DNA from: Rhyacichthys aspro
Taxonomy: Eukaryota; Chordata; Actinopteri; Gobiiformes; Rhyacichthyidae
Length of the DNA stretch: 64,000 bases
Assembly: GCA_036850595.1 (NCBI GenBank)
Contig: CM072148.1
Location: 3,690,100-3,754,099, forward strand
Direction: 5' to 3'
Shown here: one piece after another, positions 22,872 to 32,958 of the stretch
Numbering within the stretch: position 1 is the stretch's first letter
How the letters are laid out: every line of letters starts with the position of its first letter
Translations under genes and position numbers: made by a program
The notes under the pieces: generated by a model
Database searches by the model: none
Told to the model about the DNA's origin: nothing
Seen by the model: the letters and a program-made list of their open reading frames with translations, nothing else

Positions 22872-23548
22872 CAGAGGTGTCAAACTGAAAGTGGTGAGGG
22901 GCCGCAATAGTCAATAATAATCCTTCCAGGGGCCGAAGATGGAGATTCCATTTTGAGAGATTGTATCCTGAACAGGTTTTAATTGGATTTGAACAGATTT
23001 TAGTCAGATTTGGACAGGTTTTAGTTGGATTTGAACTGATTTTAGTTGGATTTGAATAGGATTTTGGTGGATTTGAACAGGATTTAGACAGATTTGAACA
23101 GGTTTTAGTCATATTTGGACAGGATTTAGTTGGATTTGAACAGGATTTAGACAGATTTGAACAGGTTTTAGTCATATTTGGACAGGATTTAGTTGGATTT
23201 GAACAGGATTTTGGTGGATTTGTACAGGATTTAGACAGATTTGAACAGGTTTTAGTCATATTTGGACAGGATTTAGTTGGATTTGAACAGGATTTTGGTG
23301 GATTTGTACAGGATTTAGACAGATTTGAACAGGTTTTAGTCATATTTGGACAGGATTTAGTTGGATTTAAAGAGGTTGTAATAGGTAGTGGTAGGTTAAT
23401 CTTTGTAGCAAAAATCAAAACCATCTAAAACCTGTTCAAATCTATCTAAAACCTGTTTGAATTTAACCTACTGCCAAAAATGTACACTACTAAATGTATT
23501 GAAGGGCCACATAAAACAGTGCAAAGGGCCTTGAGTTTGACATGTGTG
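22872..23548 (+). mobile_element. Complete hAT-type minisatellite element, copy C
   Basis: A full-length 677-bp non-autonomous element. Its left end is CAGAGGTGTCAAACTG and its right end GAGTTTGACATGTGTG, imperfect inverted repeats sharing a GTCAAACT core. Exact 8-bp duplications ATTTAGAC flank it. Inside is an array of 21-bp units (about 22975-23375) with higher-order structure: the variant GTCATATTTGGACAGG recurs at 23108, 23171, 23255 and 23339, spacings of 63, 84 and 84 bases. The hinge ATCTTTGTAGCAAAAATCAA and two or three reversed units follow. Because 21 is a multiple of 3, a 206-codon minus-strand frame (22804-23424) stays open through the array as a 7-residue repeat (NPTKSC-type); it is an artefact of the array, not a gene. 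Confidence 0.9.
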
Positions 23549-23556
23549 ATTTAGAC
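23549..23556. repeat. Right target-site duplication of hAT-type copy C
   Basis: ATTTAGAC, identical to 22864-22871 on the other side of the element. Confidence 0.9.
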
Positions 23557-24212
23557 GATATATTTCAGTGAAAATTAAAAAGATTTTGTAGAGTTTTCCC
23601 CTGAATTTCAGCCTTGGTTGTGTTTTACTTGAGGACAGCGTTCTCTCTTCATGAAACTTTCACCTGTTTCATTTTCAGAAACATGCTGTTGACTGTTTTC
23701 AGGGTCAACAAAACTCCAAACCCAGATTTCTGAAAGAGCAGCAGCAGTGTTTATCACGTCGGTGCAGCCACGTCTCACTGTTTTGTTTTACAGTTTGTGT
23801 TTACGTCCACAGTTGTAAAGATTTCTCATAGACAGAAAATCCAGTATGTCGACAGAAGCGTGTGGATGGCGTCAGAAGAAGACCCTCCTGAGGGTCGAGG
23901 GGTGAACTGATGATGGATAAACGATGTGTTTGCTGCTGTGAGACCAGAGCATGGAGCACCCAAGAACTCTCTCCAGATTTTTTGGTTGTCTTACATGTTC
24001 TAATAAATGCAAGATCAATATTAGTGCATTGATCACCATCATCACAAAGAAGTACAGGCTTCAGCGCTCCACACAGAACATGTATGAAGAGGGCTGATGT
24101 CTCCCTCCTCCTCCTGCTAAACTAAATGACATGAATGATCAACAGTATCATGATAAACAGTATAATGATCAACAGTATAATGACTAAACACACGGTCGTC
24201 TGCACATATAAA
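23557..24212. other. Non-coding stretch with a short imperfect tandem repeat
   Basis: Unique sequence. At 24132-24183 an ATGATCAACAGTATA-type unit occurs about three times with small changes, just before the Tc1/mariner relic. No gene or RNA was recognised. Confidence 0.5.
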
Positions 24213-25040
24213 CAGTACTGTGTAAAAGATTGATGTAGTTGTGGATATAAAAAGTAAAGTAAACTATAAAATATGGTGATTTTTATTAGTTTTAAAATGC
24301 AAAGTGAAAAAACAGAAGATAATTCTAAATTAAATCAATATTTGGACTGAGTTTGCTCAAAACAGCAACAGTTTAAGTAGTTCCTCTGTTTCTCAGTTTA
24401 AGAAAGAACTGGACTAAACCAGACCATGTAATCCCAGACAAAACCAGACTAAACCAGACCATGTAATCCCAGACCAAACTGGACTAAACCAGACCATGTA
24501 ATCCCAGACAAAACCAGACTAAACCAGACCATGTAATCCCAGACCAAACTGGACTAAACCAGACCATGTAATCCCACACAAAACCAGACTAAACCAGACC
24601 ATGTAATCCCACACAAAACCAGACTAAACCAGACCATGTAATCCCAGACAAAACCAGACTAAACCAGACCATGTAATCCCAGACAAAACCAGACTAAACC
24701 AGACCATGTAATCCCAGACAAAACCAGACTAAACCAGACCATGTAATCCCAGACAAAACCAGACTAAACCAGACCATGTAATCCCAGACAAAACCAGACT
24801 AAACCAGACCATGTAATCCCAGACAAAACCAGACTAAACCAGACCATGTAATCCCAGACAAAACCAGACCAGACTGGACTAAACCAGACCATGTAATCCC
24901 AGACAAAACCAGACTAAACCAGACCATGTAATCCCAGACAAAACCAGACTAAACCAGACCATGTAATCCCAGACCAGACCAGACTCCATGATGTTGGGAT
25001 CAGAGTTACTCCTTGTTCTGGGCTCACTCTAAAAATGGAA
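24213..25040 (-). mobile_element. Tc1/mariner transposon relic, split by a minisatellite
   Basis: The plus-strand left end CAGTACTGTGTAAAAGATTG, then GGATATAAAAAGTAAAGTAA, TTTTAAAATGCAAAGTGAA and AATCAATATTTGG, follows the start of a well-known teleost Tc1/mariner element whose transposase is encoded on the minus strand. After the minisatellite (24425-24980), CATGATGTTGGGATCAGAG followed by CTCCTTGTTCTGG picks up the transposase again. Read on the minus strand it gives an N-I-M-E-S stretch equivalent to the family's SPDLNIIES region, which holds the third catalytic acidic residue; VWDYM follows in each minisatellite unit. Most of the transposase and the right end are missing. I recognise the family from memory, so its exact name is uncertain. 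Confidence 0.75.
24425..24980. repeat. 34-bp minisatellite, 16 units
   Basis: The block ATGTAATCCCAGAC, or its CACAC variant, occurs 16 times, mostly every 34 bases. Each unit also contains two copies of a 10-bp subunit (AAACCAGACT, AAACCAGACC). Units 2 and 4 carry a CCAAACTGG variant, two units share CCCACACAAAACC, and one near 24865 has an extra CAGACTGG segment. So the array grew both by single units and by unit pairs. The ATGTAATCCCAGAC part is Tc1/mariner transposase sequence (VWDYM on the minus strand), which shows where the array was born. Confidence 0.95.
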
Positions 25041-25112
25041 GGTTTTCATCTCTTGACTCACTTTTCCATTTTTGGATTTTGCATATTGTTGACACTTCAA
25101 TACACATCAAAT

Positions 25113-25135
25113 ATCATCATCATCATCATCATCAT
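25113..25135. repeat. (ATC)n microsatellite
   Basis: About seven and a half ATC units. In one phase it encodes a histidine run inside a 60-codon frame, which is only the microsatellite. Confidence 0.95.
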
Positions 25136-25384
25136 TCAAATATTGTCCCCTGCACCTGTTACTGGTCTTACTGGTTGCTTTATGTGAACAAGTAAGCCAT
25201 ATAAAGCTGAGACAATCCCATTAAATTCCAGTTCGTAAATACTTCATTAAAGCCCCGACTTGTTTTATTAATAAAGTAAAAGAAATATCGAAGATTAACA
25301 TTAGCTTTGTTTAAACAATGCATCATTATGAACATTACTGAAAGGAAAACAGAGTCCACAGTGTGTGAATAAAGAGCATTATTA

Positions 25385-25620
25385 ATGCATTAGTGGTGGG
25401 CTTCAATTACTTTAATGGCTGCAGATTTAAGCGGTTGTATTAGTCGTTTTTGCTTGAACAGTTATCACCTAAAAAGCCAAACAAACCGACGTAATATTCA
25501 TCATATTCTCACGGCTAACGGCCTTCGGAGACTGTTGCTCCTGGGTTTTCAAACGATTGGTGCAAATTAGGAAACAAGGGCATCATTATGGCAACACTGG
25601 ACTCGTTTAGGCCTGAGAGA
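25385..25620. promoter_or_regulatory. Candidate conserved non-coding element
   Basis: Complex sequence with paired homeodomain-like and CpG-containing words: GGCTTCAATTACTTTAATGG, GTTGTATTAGTCGTTTTTGC, CACGGCTAACGGCCTTCGG and GGTGCAAATTAGG. No frame longer than about 60 codons crosses it and no repeat is recognised. Inference from texture. Confidence 0.3.
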
Positions 25621-25859
25621 ATCAATACTTGTTTTGTTTTTTTATTTGTAAGTTGTATGTACTGCTTTTAGTGGATAAACAACACTAGATTATGGTTGCA
25701 GCACACAAGTATTTTTCCATTTTATACAAAGAATTAGTAGAGCCTCTTAAATAAAGACTCGATTAAAATGTTTTCATTCACAAGAGAAAATGCTCAGTTG
25801 CAGGCAAACATTCTTGGAAACACTAGAAATTCTAGAAATAATTATAGCAATAATAGTTT

Positions 25860-26588
25860 TGTGACGGAACACGCCCTTCAATGATTAATGAGCGCATTCA
25901 TTCATAAATGTACCCGCAGACTCGCGCTGACCCCGCTCAGACCCACTCAGACCCTCATTCACTCTTTCCCCGTTTACTTTTCTTAAACACGCTCCCGACA
26001 CGTGACCAACGTCTTTTTCCCGTTTTCCTTCCGCTTTTATTTCTCACGGTGCTCACCTGAGAGCGTTATCTTGTCCCAGTCTCTCATGAACTCACCTGTT
26101 TGTCCTGTTTCCTGACGCTGCGTCTCATCCGAACCGAGCCATCACTTCCGGGTGGTTTTAAAAGGACGCTGATCGCGCGCTGGAGCTGATCACGTGACGC
26201 GCAGTAGGTCACATGATCATACAACACTACAACTGCCTTTTCACTGACTCTTTCTTATTTATTATTTATGTTTTGTTGAACCTGAGAACACTCCACATGT
26301 TTATGTTGCAGCAGATTGTTTGTTTATTGATTTATATTTTATGGAATAGTGGAGCCCAGTGGGAGGGGCCAGAGGGGTATTTAGGGCATCCATCCAGGTA
26401 CAGTGAAGGTAACGTTGGCTGGGAGCACTCTGAACTCTTTATTAGACCTGTTTTAAATACATTTGATGACTTCTTCATTCACTGTAAATATTTTTGCACT
26501 TTTTGTCTGTTTTTGCTTTAGACTCTGACAAAATAAATACCCCCTGAACACTCATATCTGACCTGGGTTTGACTAGAGCCCTGCCACA
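25860..26588 (+). mobile_element. Probable solo LTR of an LTR retrotransposon
   Basis: A 729-bp block starting TGTGACGGAACACGCCC and ending GACTAGAGCCCTGCCACA; the ends obey the TG...CA rule and form a short inverted repeat (TGTGACGG versus TGTGGCAG). The first part is promoter-like: CACGTG at 25999 and 26191, an ETS-type ACTTCCGGG at 26144-26152 and a TATA-like TTTTAAAAGG at 26157-26166. AATAAA at 26532-26537 sits about 50 bases before the right end, as a polyadenylation signal does in an R/U5 region. No primer-binding site follows and no polypurine tract precedes, and no second copy is in the window, so it is taken as a solo LTR. Flanking duplication is not clean (AGTTT versus TGTTA). The alternative is a small promoter with an unrelated poly(A) signal. 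A 102-codon frame within it was not called as a gene. Confidence 0.6.
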
Positions 26589-27219
26589 TGTTAAAATAGA
26601 TATTAAAAAAAATAAAACAGGTGATAAAATGAAATAAGTGACAAATAATTAATTAATATAAAGCAGAAATATAAGTCATTTCCATATTTACAAAAATATG
26701 GAAAATAGGAAATATATATTTAGACACAAGGAAGTGAACAAAATCATACTTTTAACCATGAATCTGCTTAATTGGATTTAATTATCAGTAAATTTAACAG
26801 AGCAATTGTAAAAGCACAGTTCCATTGTGCAATAAAACATAAAAACAAACAAATAAATAAATTGTCGTACTCTCTGCAGCTTGACAACACATAACTACTG
26901 TCACTGTCCTCAGCTTTTTGTTATAAATCAGTGCAGTTTTACATCATTAATGTGTTAATATTAAGTTACAGTGACATTCATTAATTGTTAGTTGACATTT
27001 TTAACCACAACAAGGAAACACCTGGATTTGATTTAAACAATAAATAATAATAACAATAAAAATCAATGATATATATTGCTAACTAACCCTAACAAATGTC
27101 TTTAAAGCTAATCTAAAATGTAAGAAAAGTATGCAACGTAAGACTTAATACACCTTAAAACTGAAAACGTATCTGTGGTATTTGAGAAAACAGAGAGCAT
27201 TTTAAATGTTAAATGTGAA
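26589..27219. other. A/T-rich non-coding stretch
   Basis: Strongly A/T-rich, with runs such as TATTAAAAAAAATAAAAC and AAACAAACAAATAAATAAA. No gene or named repeat was seen. Confidence 0.55.
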
Positions 27220-27560
27220 AATACAAGAAGTGCGATGTTGCCTCTGGTCAGCAGCTCTGGTTCTTTGAGATTTCAGACGTGTGCATTAAACAGCTCGGCC
27301 CATTCTCATAACTCCAGACTTTCCCGAACCACTCTCTGGAGAACAGCTGAGCTCAAAGCCGTGTGGATCTAATCAGCGCCCGAGGGATCCACACAAAAGG
27401 GCCAGATTTGTGCCTCACGCCATCGGTCCTGCTCATTATCGGCTATGTTTACAATAAAGGCTGCGGTTAAAGAAAGGTGGAAGACCGAGAGGGAAGCACC
27501 GCTGGAAAAGGTGGATAAATTCAGCTTAATGTCGAAGAAGCTGGAGCCTAATTAAAGAGG
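27220..27560. promoter_or_regulatory. Candidate conserved non-coding element
   Basis: After an A/T-rich run the sequence becomes balanced and complex: AAACAGCTCGGCCCATTCTC, ATCTAATCAGCGCCCGAGGG, CACGCCATCGGTCCTGCTCA, TTATCGGCTATGTTTACAAT (a forkhead-like TGTTTAC core) and AAAGGCTGCGGTTAAAG. A 65-codon frame overlaps its start and is not credible. Conservation was not tested. Confidence 0.35.
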
Positions 27561-28439
27561 AAATAGTATGCTACACTTAAGTACAAAAAGCAGATATTTT
27601 AGGATATTACTTTAATCACGAAAGGTTGTGTTAAAAGGCTCTGTTGTTGAAATGCAGACCTGTGTGTAGTTTATAAATGTGTCATTAGACGGCGAGGGAC
27701 TGCTTCACGGGCAGAGCTATCCTGTTTTCTTGTTTTGTTTTTTTATTTTTGGCAAGTGTATGAGCCATATGCTTTTCAATAACGTGCTCAGTATACACAG
27801 CAGACGAGGCAGAGGAACAAAATACAAGAGAATAAAGACAAAGAGATGACTTTACTGCATTACATCCTGGTTACACTGATCACAATCACAATATGAACAC
27901 TTTATGTCATGATCTACTGAACGTTTAAGTCCCAAAGCCTCCATTTTCTCACTAATTAGTTGTTGTTTTTGTGATTTGTCACAAACATCTGGGATATGTT
28001 TTCATCTGACCATTTCTCTATCAGTGCTTTTACCATTTTTCCAGCCTATAGCTCTACACATGTTTGTTTTGGTTGCGTTTACCCACAATACCTGTGTTTT
28101 TGGGTGAACCAGAGTTGTTTTTTTTGGCCCGGACTGGATTCCTGTTTCATTTAAAAGACAATAAGCCGAACTAAAAGGTGCATCCAGTTGTTTTCAGTCT
28201 CAGGAAAAACCAAAAAAAGAACTTTGGATTTTGGAAAGAGGCTTTGGTGCAACAAATGGAGGCTTTAACAGACCAATAGCGGTGATTTTAGACCTAATAC
28301 AAGCTACTGAGCAAATTCTCAAACTAAAATGTCTCCCGTGATATATTTTTTTCTGTTCTGACAAATGCCGTGCTCCAAAGCGTCCTCCACATTTCTGCTG
28401 TGACCGTCCACCACGTAAAGGTCAGTGTGATTCTCCAAA
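27561..28439. other. Non-coding stretch, nothing recognised
   Basis: Unique A/T-leaning sequence with poly-T runs (27730-27750, 28110-28125). No gene, RNA or named repeat was seen. Confidence 0.5.
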
Positions 28440-28690
28440 TAACATGAGCTTATCTGTGCGCTAATGAAAAACGGCAGCGAGGCTAGGTTTGTTAATGATT
28501 CCAGTTTCTAGGTCGGCTATATTTCAGCCGAGGCCAATGTATGACTTTTAATAACCAAAATGAAGACGACAGCGTCCACCTTCCGGGATGAGGAACACGC
28601 CGTCGAACAGATACGGATTACACAGCCTCGCATCGCTCACCTCGGGACACGCAGCCTTTATCGGCGAGACTTGTTCAGGTCAGAGCACCT
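28440..28690. promoter_or_regulatory. Candidate conserved non-coding element
   Basis: Non-repetitive CpG-retaining block: GTGCGCTAATGAAAAACGGC, GGTTTGTTAATGATTCC, GGTCGGCTATATTTCAGCCG and CAGCCTCGCATCGCTCACC. It holds CTAATGA and TTAATGA homeodomain-type cores close together and no frame of note. Inference from texture. Confidence 0.3.
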
Positions 28691-31600
28691 GGAAGGTCTC
28701 GGTGCTGTCTTTAAATTCCCAGACCATTAGACCACTGTCATGGATCACAATTTAAACCATGGCCACCCCAGAACGGACACAAGGCTCGGAGAACAAATGA
28801 GTTGAGAAAAAAGCTAGATCCTGCTAAAATGTTTCTTCATAAATCTCATAAAAAGATCATAACCAAAGGAGTGTTTAAAGAATGATGTTGTTTTCCATTT
28901 TCAAGTTGTGTTGAAGGAAGAGTTGGATCCATAAGCCTTGCTCTTGTAGTTCCTAATTAGGTACAGGAATGAAACCTGGCACCTGGTTTGTGTAAAAAGG
29001 CTGTGACAGTGCTCTGTGGCTGAAGTCCAAGTGTCTTCTCCAAAAAATCCAACCCAGAGTACAAACATCTCTAACAAACAAACGCTCTTAGCTGCAGGTT
29101 TTGTGAATCTGAGCCAAATAACTCATTAACTCCTGATAGAGCGACCTGCAACGGGCAAAAAAATAAACGAACATACTAAATGAACTCTTAGATGAGTCCT
29201 AATGTCATGATCCTGGCACCAATAAATAAAGATTTAATAAAATTATCTTTAATGAAATCTACAGCCCTTTGAACCAGAATCATGCCAACTTCAAAGAGTG
29301 AGAGACAAATGGATTAGTCCGGGGTATTCGGCCTCTGTATAGGAACATTTTATTAAAAAACATGGTGGGTTTGTTGTGTGAGCGAGCTAGTTTACTGAAA
29401 AAATCAAAGTGGAAGAAGAAGTTATTGTGGATTTAAAAAGACGATGAATATTGTCAAAAATGCAGCTGAACAGTGAGACATTGGCCGAGCAACAGCAGCT
29501 GGATCCAGACAAAATGAAACTGGGATGGCTGCCCCGTTCACCACAGAACGAGATGATCGAGCTGGTCGTTGAGTACAATCTTCTTTTATTATTTATTCAT
29601 CTTTTAAGCTCTGGCTGTTGTGTGAAAACAGTTTTTTGCTCACGTCTGTGTTGCAAACGTTGTTGTGTGATAATTCTGAGGGAACTGTGTTGTTTCTGCC
29701 CTGATTGTAACTGAATAAAAGGCTGAAAGTGTGTATCTCAGCGGTAACTCTGCTGCTTTCTGCCCAGAGACAGAGCCCTGAAGTCCGGCTCACCTCACCC
29801 AGGTAAAGTCTGACACCTGGTTCCATCTGTAAACAGCTACACAGCTTTAAACTATTTCACTTTTCGTACAAAAACCCGCCTGTGCTTTTGTGCGAGGCAC
29901 TTAGCTGTGGCCGGCTGTGAGGAGAAAAGCTCAGCGTCCAGCCGCGAAATGGACCCAGAGCCTCACACCGGGGAACCACGGTCTGAACAACAATGCTGCC
30001 TTTCTCTTCCTAAAGCATCGCAGACAATGAGCACCGAGCCAACGTAGCATTTCAGTTCTGTGGGAGAATTGCTGTGGTCAGTCAGGTGTGTTGTTGCTGT
30101 GAAAGGGAAAAGGATGTGAAAGAGAATATATGTGTTTTCCATTGGGCCACACAATGTCTAACTTTTGCAGAGATATAGAAAGCACCAGAGAAAAACATAA
30201 TTGCGTTTGGGCAGAATGCTCTACGAGAGGAAAAAGTGGTATATCACATTTAAAAAACAAACCTACATATCTATGAGCAACAGACAGATGTTGGTGTCAC
30301 ATCAAAAAACAAATATGTGAAAATAATACTGGATTTCTAAGAAGTGGAATACAATGAACACAGAAAAACAGAAGCATTTTAGAGCAAATATAACAAATGG
30401 TCCGACAGGTTTCCTTTGATAGAAACTGTTAAATATGAACGCTGTAACTACTGATGAATGGAACTAATTTCCTGAAGGTCAATGGATGATTTGAAGTGAC
30501 TAATAACTAGCCTAGGTGGTCGTACCTATTCATTTTGTAGAGAAATTAGTCTTGGATCCCTTCACAACAATTTCCCCTCTGGAGAAGTTCTGTCAGACCA
30601 ATAATATTTACTTAAGATGCAATACTTTGTTTCTTTGATTGGTTTTATGTCCATCCAGTATCATCTGTTGGTGTTTCTCATTTCCAAACAGATTACTGCT
30701 CTGGAAAAGAAAAAAAAAGAATTAGGATGGCTGGCCAGAATACCCAATCACACTTCCAACACCAAGACTGTGTCAGTATTTTTGGCTGTTCTCCACATGT
30801 TCACCCACGCTCCACAAACCCACCAGGCCACAGCTGTTCAGGCTGAAAATGCTCCCATCAAACCATCTCACCGCCGATAAAAGGCTGGATAAATAAAGAT
30901 TTGGAACAAGACCGAAGAGCTCTCGGACTCTGAGAGACCCGAGACTGGACCGAGATCAGGAGGAAGATGGACGCCGCGGTTCTGCAGATGTTTGTGTTCC
31001 AGGAGTGGAGCTGAGGGACCGCCAACTCACTGTCTACTCTATTAAAATCAATTCTTCTGTATAAAAAAGAACACCACTTTCTGCTCTGAGGTCTTTAAAC
31101 ATAGACGTCTTCCTTTGACCTGCGGCTTTCTGAAGACAAAGAGCTCAGAAGTCAAAATATAAACTTTATTTGAAACATTCCAGCATCAACACACATTTGA
31201 AAAGCAAACCTTAAAAAAAACAACTTTTCCAAACTTTATTTTTCAATTTGGACTAAAGTTGCTCAAGCAGAATATTTGAATCAGGCAAAACACAAAGCAA
31301 ACGTTATTCTTGTATTTATTTAAAACAATATTAAGTAAAGTTAAGCCGAGACAGATCTTGTTCACTGATCACGTGACCTCTGTGATTCTGAATGCACATA
31401 TTGATTTACTTCTTACACAGCAGTTCCTCAAGGACACCAACACACTGTACCTAATATTCACAGTTCCATTTGAGCGCACAGTCAGGTCATTTACATATTT
31501 CCATTATTTATCAGAGGTCACTGAATATACGTATCAGCACATTTCTTTTTAGTTGCCGAACAATTAAATGTATGTATAATGTAACCTGATCATAGCGGGG

Positions 31601-31705
31601 CTTCTTAAGGAAGCTAGGTACTGCTGCAACAAAACCAGGCATTATTTTCCCTGTAGAGATCTGAAGAGCTGACAATGTACCTTTGTTTTCTTTATTGACC
31701 ATTTC
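28691..31705. other. Non-coding stretch, no gene recognised
   Basis: Unique sequence. A plus-strand frame at 29451-29714 begins with a compositionally protein-like stretch (MSKMQLNSETLAEQQQLD...) but turns Leu/Cys-rich after about 45 codons and has no clear splice donor at the change. At 29735-29800 TCTCAGCGGTAACTCTGCTG is faintly tRNA-like but has no B box. An A-rich run lies at 30708-30722. No named repeat was identified. Confidence 0.45.
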
Positions 31706-31720
31706 TAGTAGTAGTAGTAG
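31706..31720. repeat. (TAG)n microsatellite at LINE 3' end
   Basis: Five TAG units. On the minus strand they form the simple-repeat tail of the LINE fragment next to them. Confidence 0.85.
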
Positions 31721-32152
31721 TTTATTATTTATATTTTTCATACTTACACGGACTTACAAGACACTGAAAACCAATCAGGCAAGAATCAAAAACATCTCCA
31801 GAGGATAAACATTCAGTGTCCTTCTGCAGAGGCAAACATTTATTACATTCAATACATTTTACATTTAGTAGAAAACTGAAACGCATTAAACTTAAACATA
31901 AACTAAAGCCCGTCTTCGTCAGGTTTAAAAAACAAATCTGAACCGACATCAGACATTTTACAAAAGAGCATGATACAAAGGACAATAAAACATAAAGTGC
32001 ATTTCATTTTCAGCTTCATCTTGAGTTTCTAAAGCCAGCCTCAGCTCAACACAACCTGATCTCTGTGTTTTCTTTAGGTTCAGAGTGACACAAGGTTCTG
32101 GGCCATAAACACTTTTAATTAAACTATATGTTCTTCCTTTTGGTTTCCACAA
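31706..32152 (-). pseudogene. LINE reverse-transcriptase C-terminal fragment and 3' UTR
   Basis: The minus-strand frame 32152-31958 reads GPEPCVTLNLKKTQRSG, then VELRLALETQDEA, then ENEMHFMFYCPLYHAL. This pattern (TLNL..TQRS..LRL..., then E-N-E-x-H-F-x-F-x-C-P-L-Y) is characteristic of the C-terminus of teleost non-LTR retrotransposon ORF2 proteins. In relatives I recall, a Cys-containing segment of roughly 20 residues lies between the LRL and ENE parts; here it is missing. A one-base frameshift after HAL moves the rest into another phase (KMSDVGSDLFFKPDEDG). A 3' UTR-like region and a TATAAATAATAAA tail with a (CTA)n run follow, ending at 31706. It is a dead 5'-truncated copy. The clade is uncertain. 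Confidence 0.7.
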
Positions 32153-32958
32153 AATATCATTACACCAATTATATTATTTAAAATGCATGCATGAAGGCCA
32201 CTGTGAGACTCTAAAATAACGCAAAATTAAATGTAGAAGCCAAATGAGTTGTCTTTGTTTAATGTTTATGACTGATTAAAGGATCTGTGATTGTTAATCT
32301 GTGTTCAGGAGTCAAAAAAGTTCAATCAAGAGATAAACGCGCCAACTGTGATGTTATAATATACAGAAATGAAAAGCTGTCAGAATGAAATTAACAAAAG
32401 ATTCAATGAAAAGTGAAGAAAGAAAGCATCTGGGCACAGTTTAAAATGTTTTCTTAACCTTTTTTTTTATTGGATTGTGACCTGTATTACTTCAAATCTC
32501 CACAGATTTATAAGAAGGATTATTATGTTGTGTGTTAACTAAATTCTACACTTTTCCTTGATCAATTTAAACATCTTTTGCTGGGTCAAAAGTGAAGCTG
32601 TTTTTAAAAAATATTACAGGTAGAATGCCTTCTTTTGTGCAAGTAGATGATTAAAGAAAGACTTCAAGGTCAGAGAGACTGGACAGTTTTTGGAAAGTGA
32701 CGCACTTAAAGTAAATGCTTTGCTGCTTCAGGGCTTAAGGAAATGTAATGTTTGATTCTACCGCAGTGAGAAAGGACGTTTGGGAGTTTGGTGGTGCGTT
32801 TACGCTCCTCTGATTCTCTAAAACTTCCTGGTCACATGACACCAATATACTTTCAACCACATGTCATTCTAATACGACTTTTAACACCGAAGTAGCTCAA
32901 CGCTCCATCTAGTGGAGAGTAATATAACAGTTTCTATATATTTTTTGGGATGTTTTGA
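32153..32958. other. Non-coding stretch, nothing recognised
   Basis: A/T-rich unique sequence. AAAACTTCCTGGTCACATGAC near 32820-32840 weakly resembles a piece of repeat family P, but too little matches to call a copy. Confidence 0.45.

Noticed and set aside
24425..24980. CRISPR-like regularly spaced repeat
   Set aside because: The spacing is regular, but the whole 34-bp unit is repeated and there are no unique spacers. The sequence is eukaryotic and the units derive from a transposase.
25013..25195. Frame encoding a histidine run
   Set aside because: The run is the (ATC)n microsatellite, and the frame begins inside a transposon relic.
29735..29800. Possible tRNA-derived sequence (TCTCAGCGGTAACTCTGCTG)
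   Set aside because: Only a vague A-box resemblance; no B box (GGTTCGAATCC-like) and no foldable cloverleaf could be seen.
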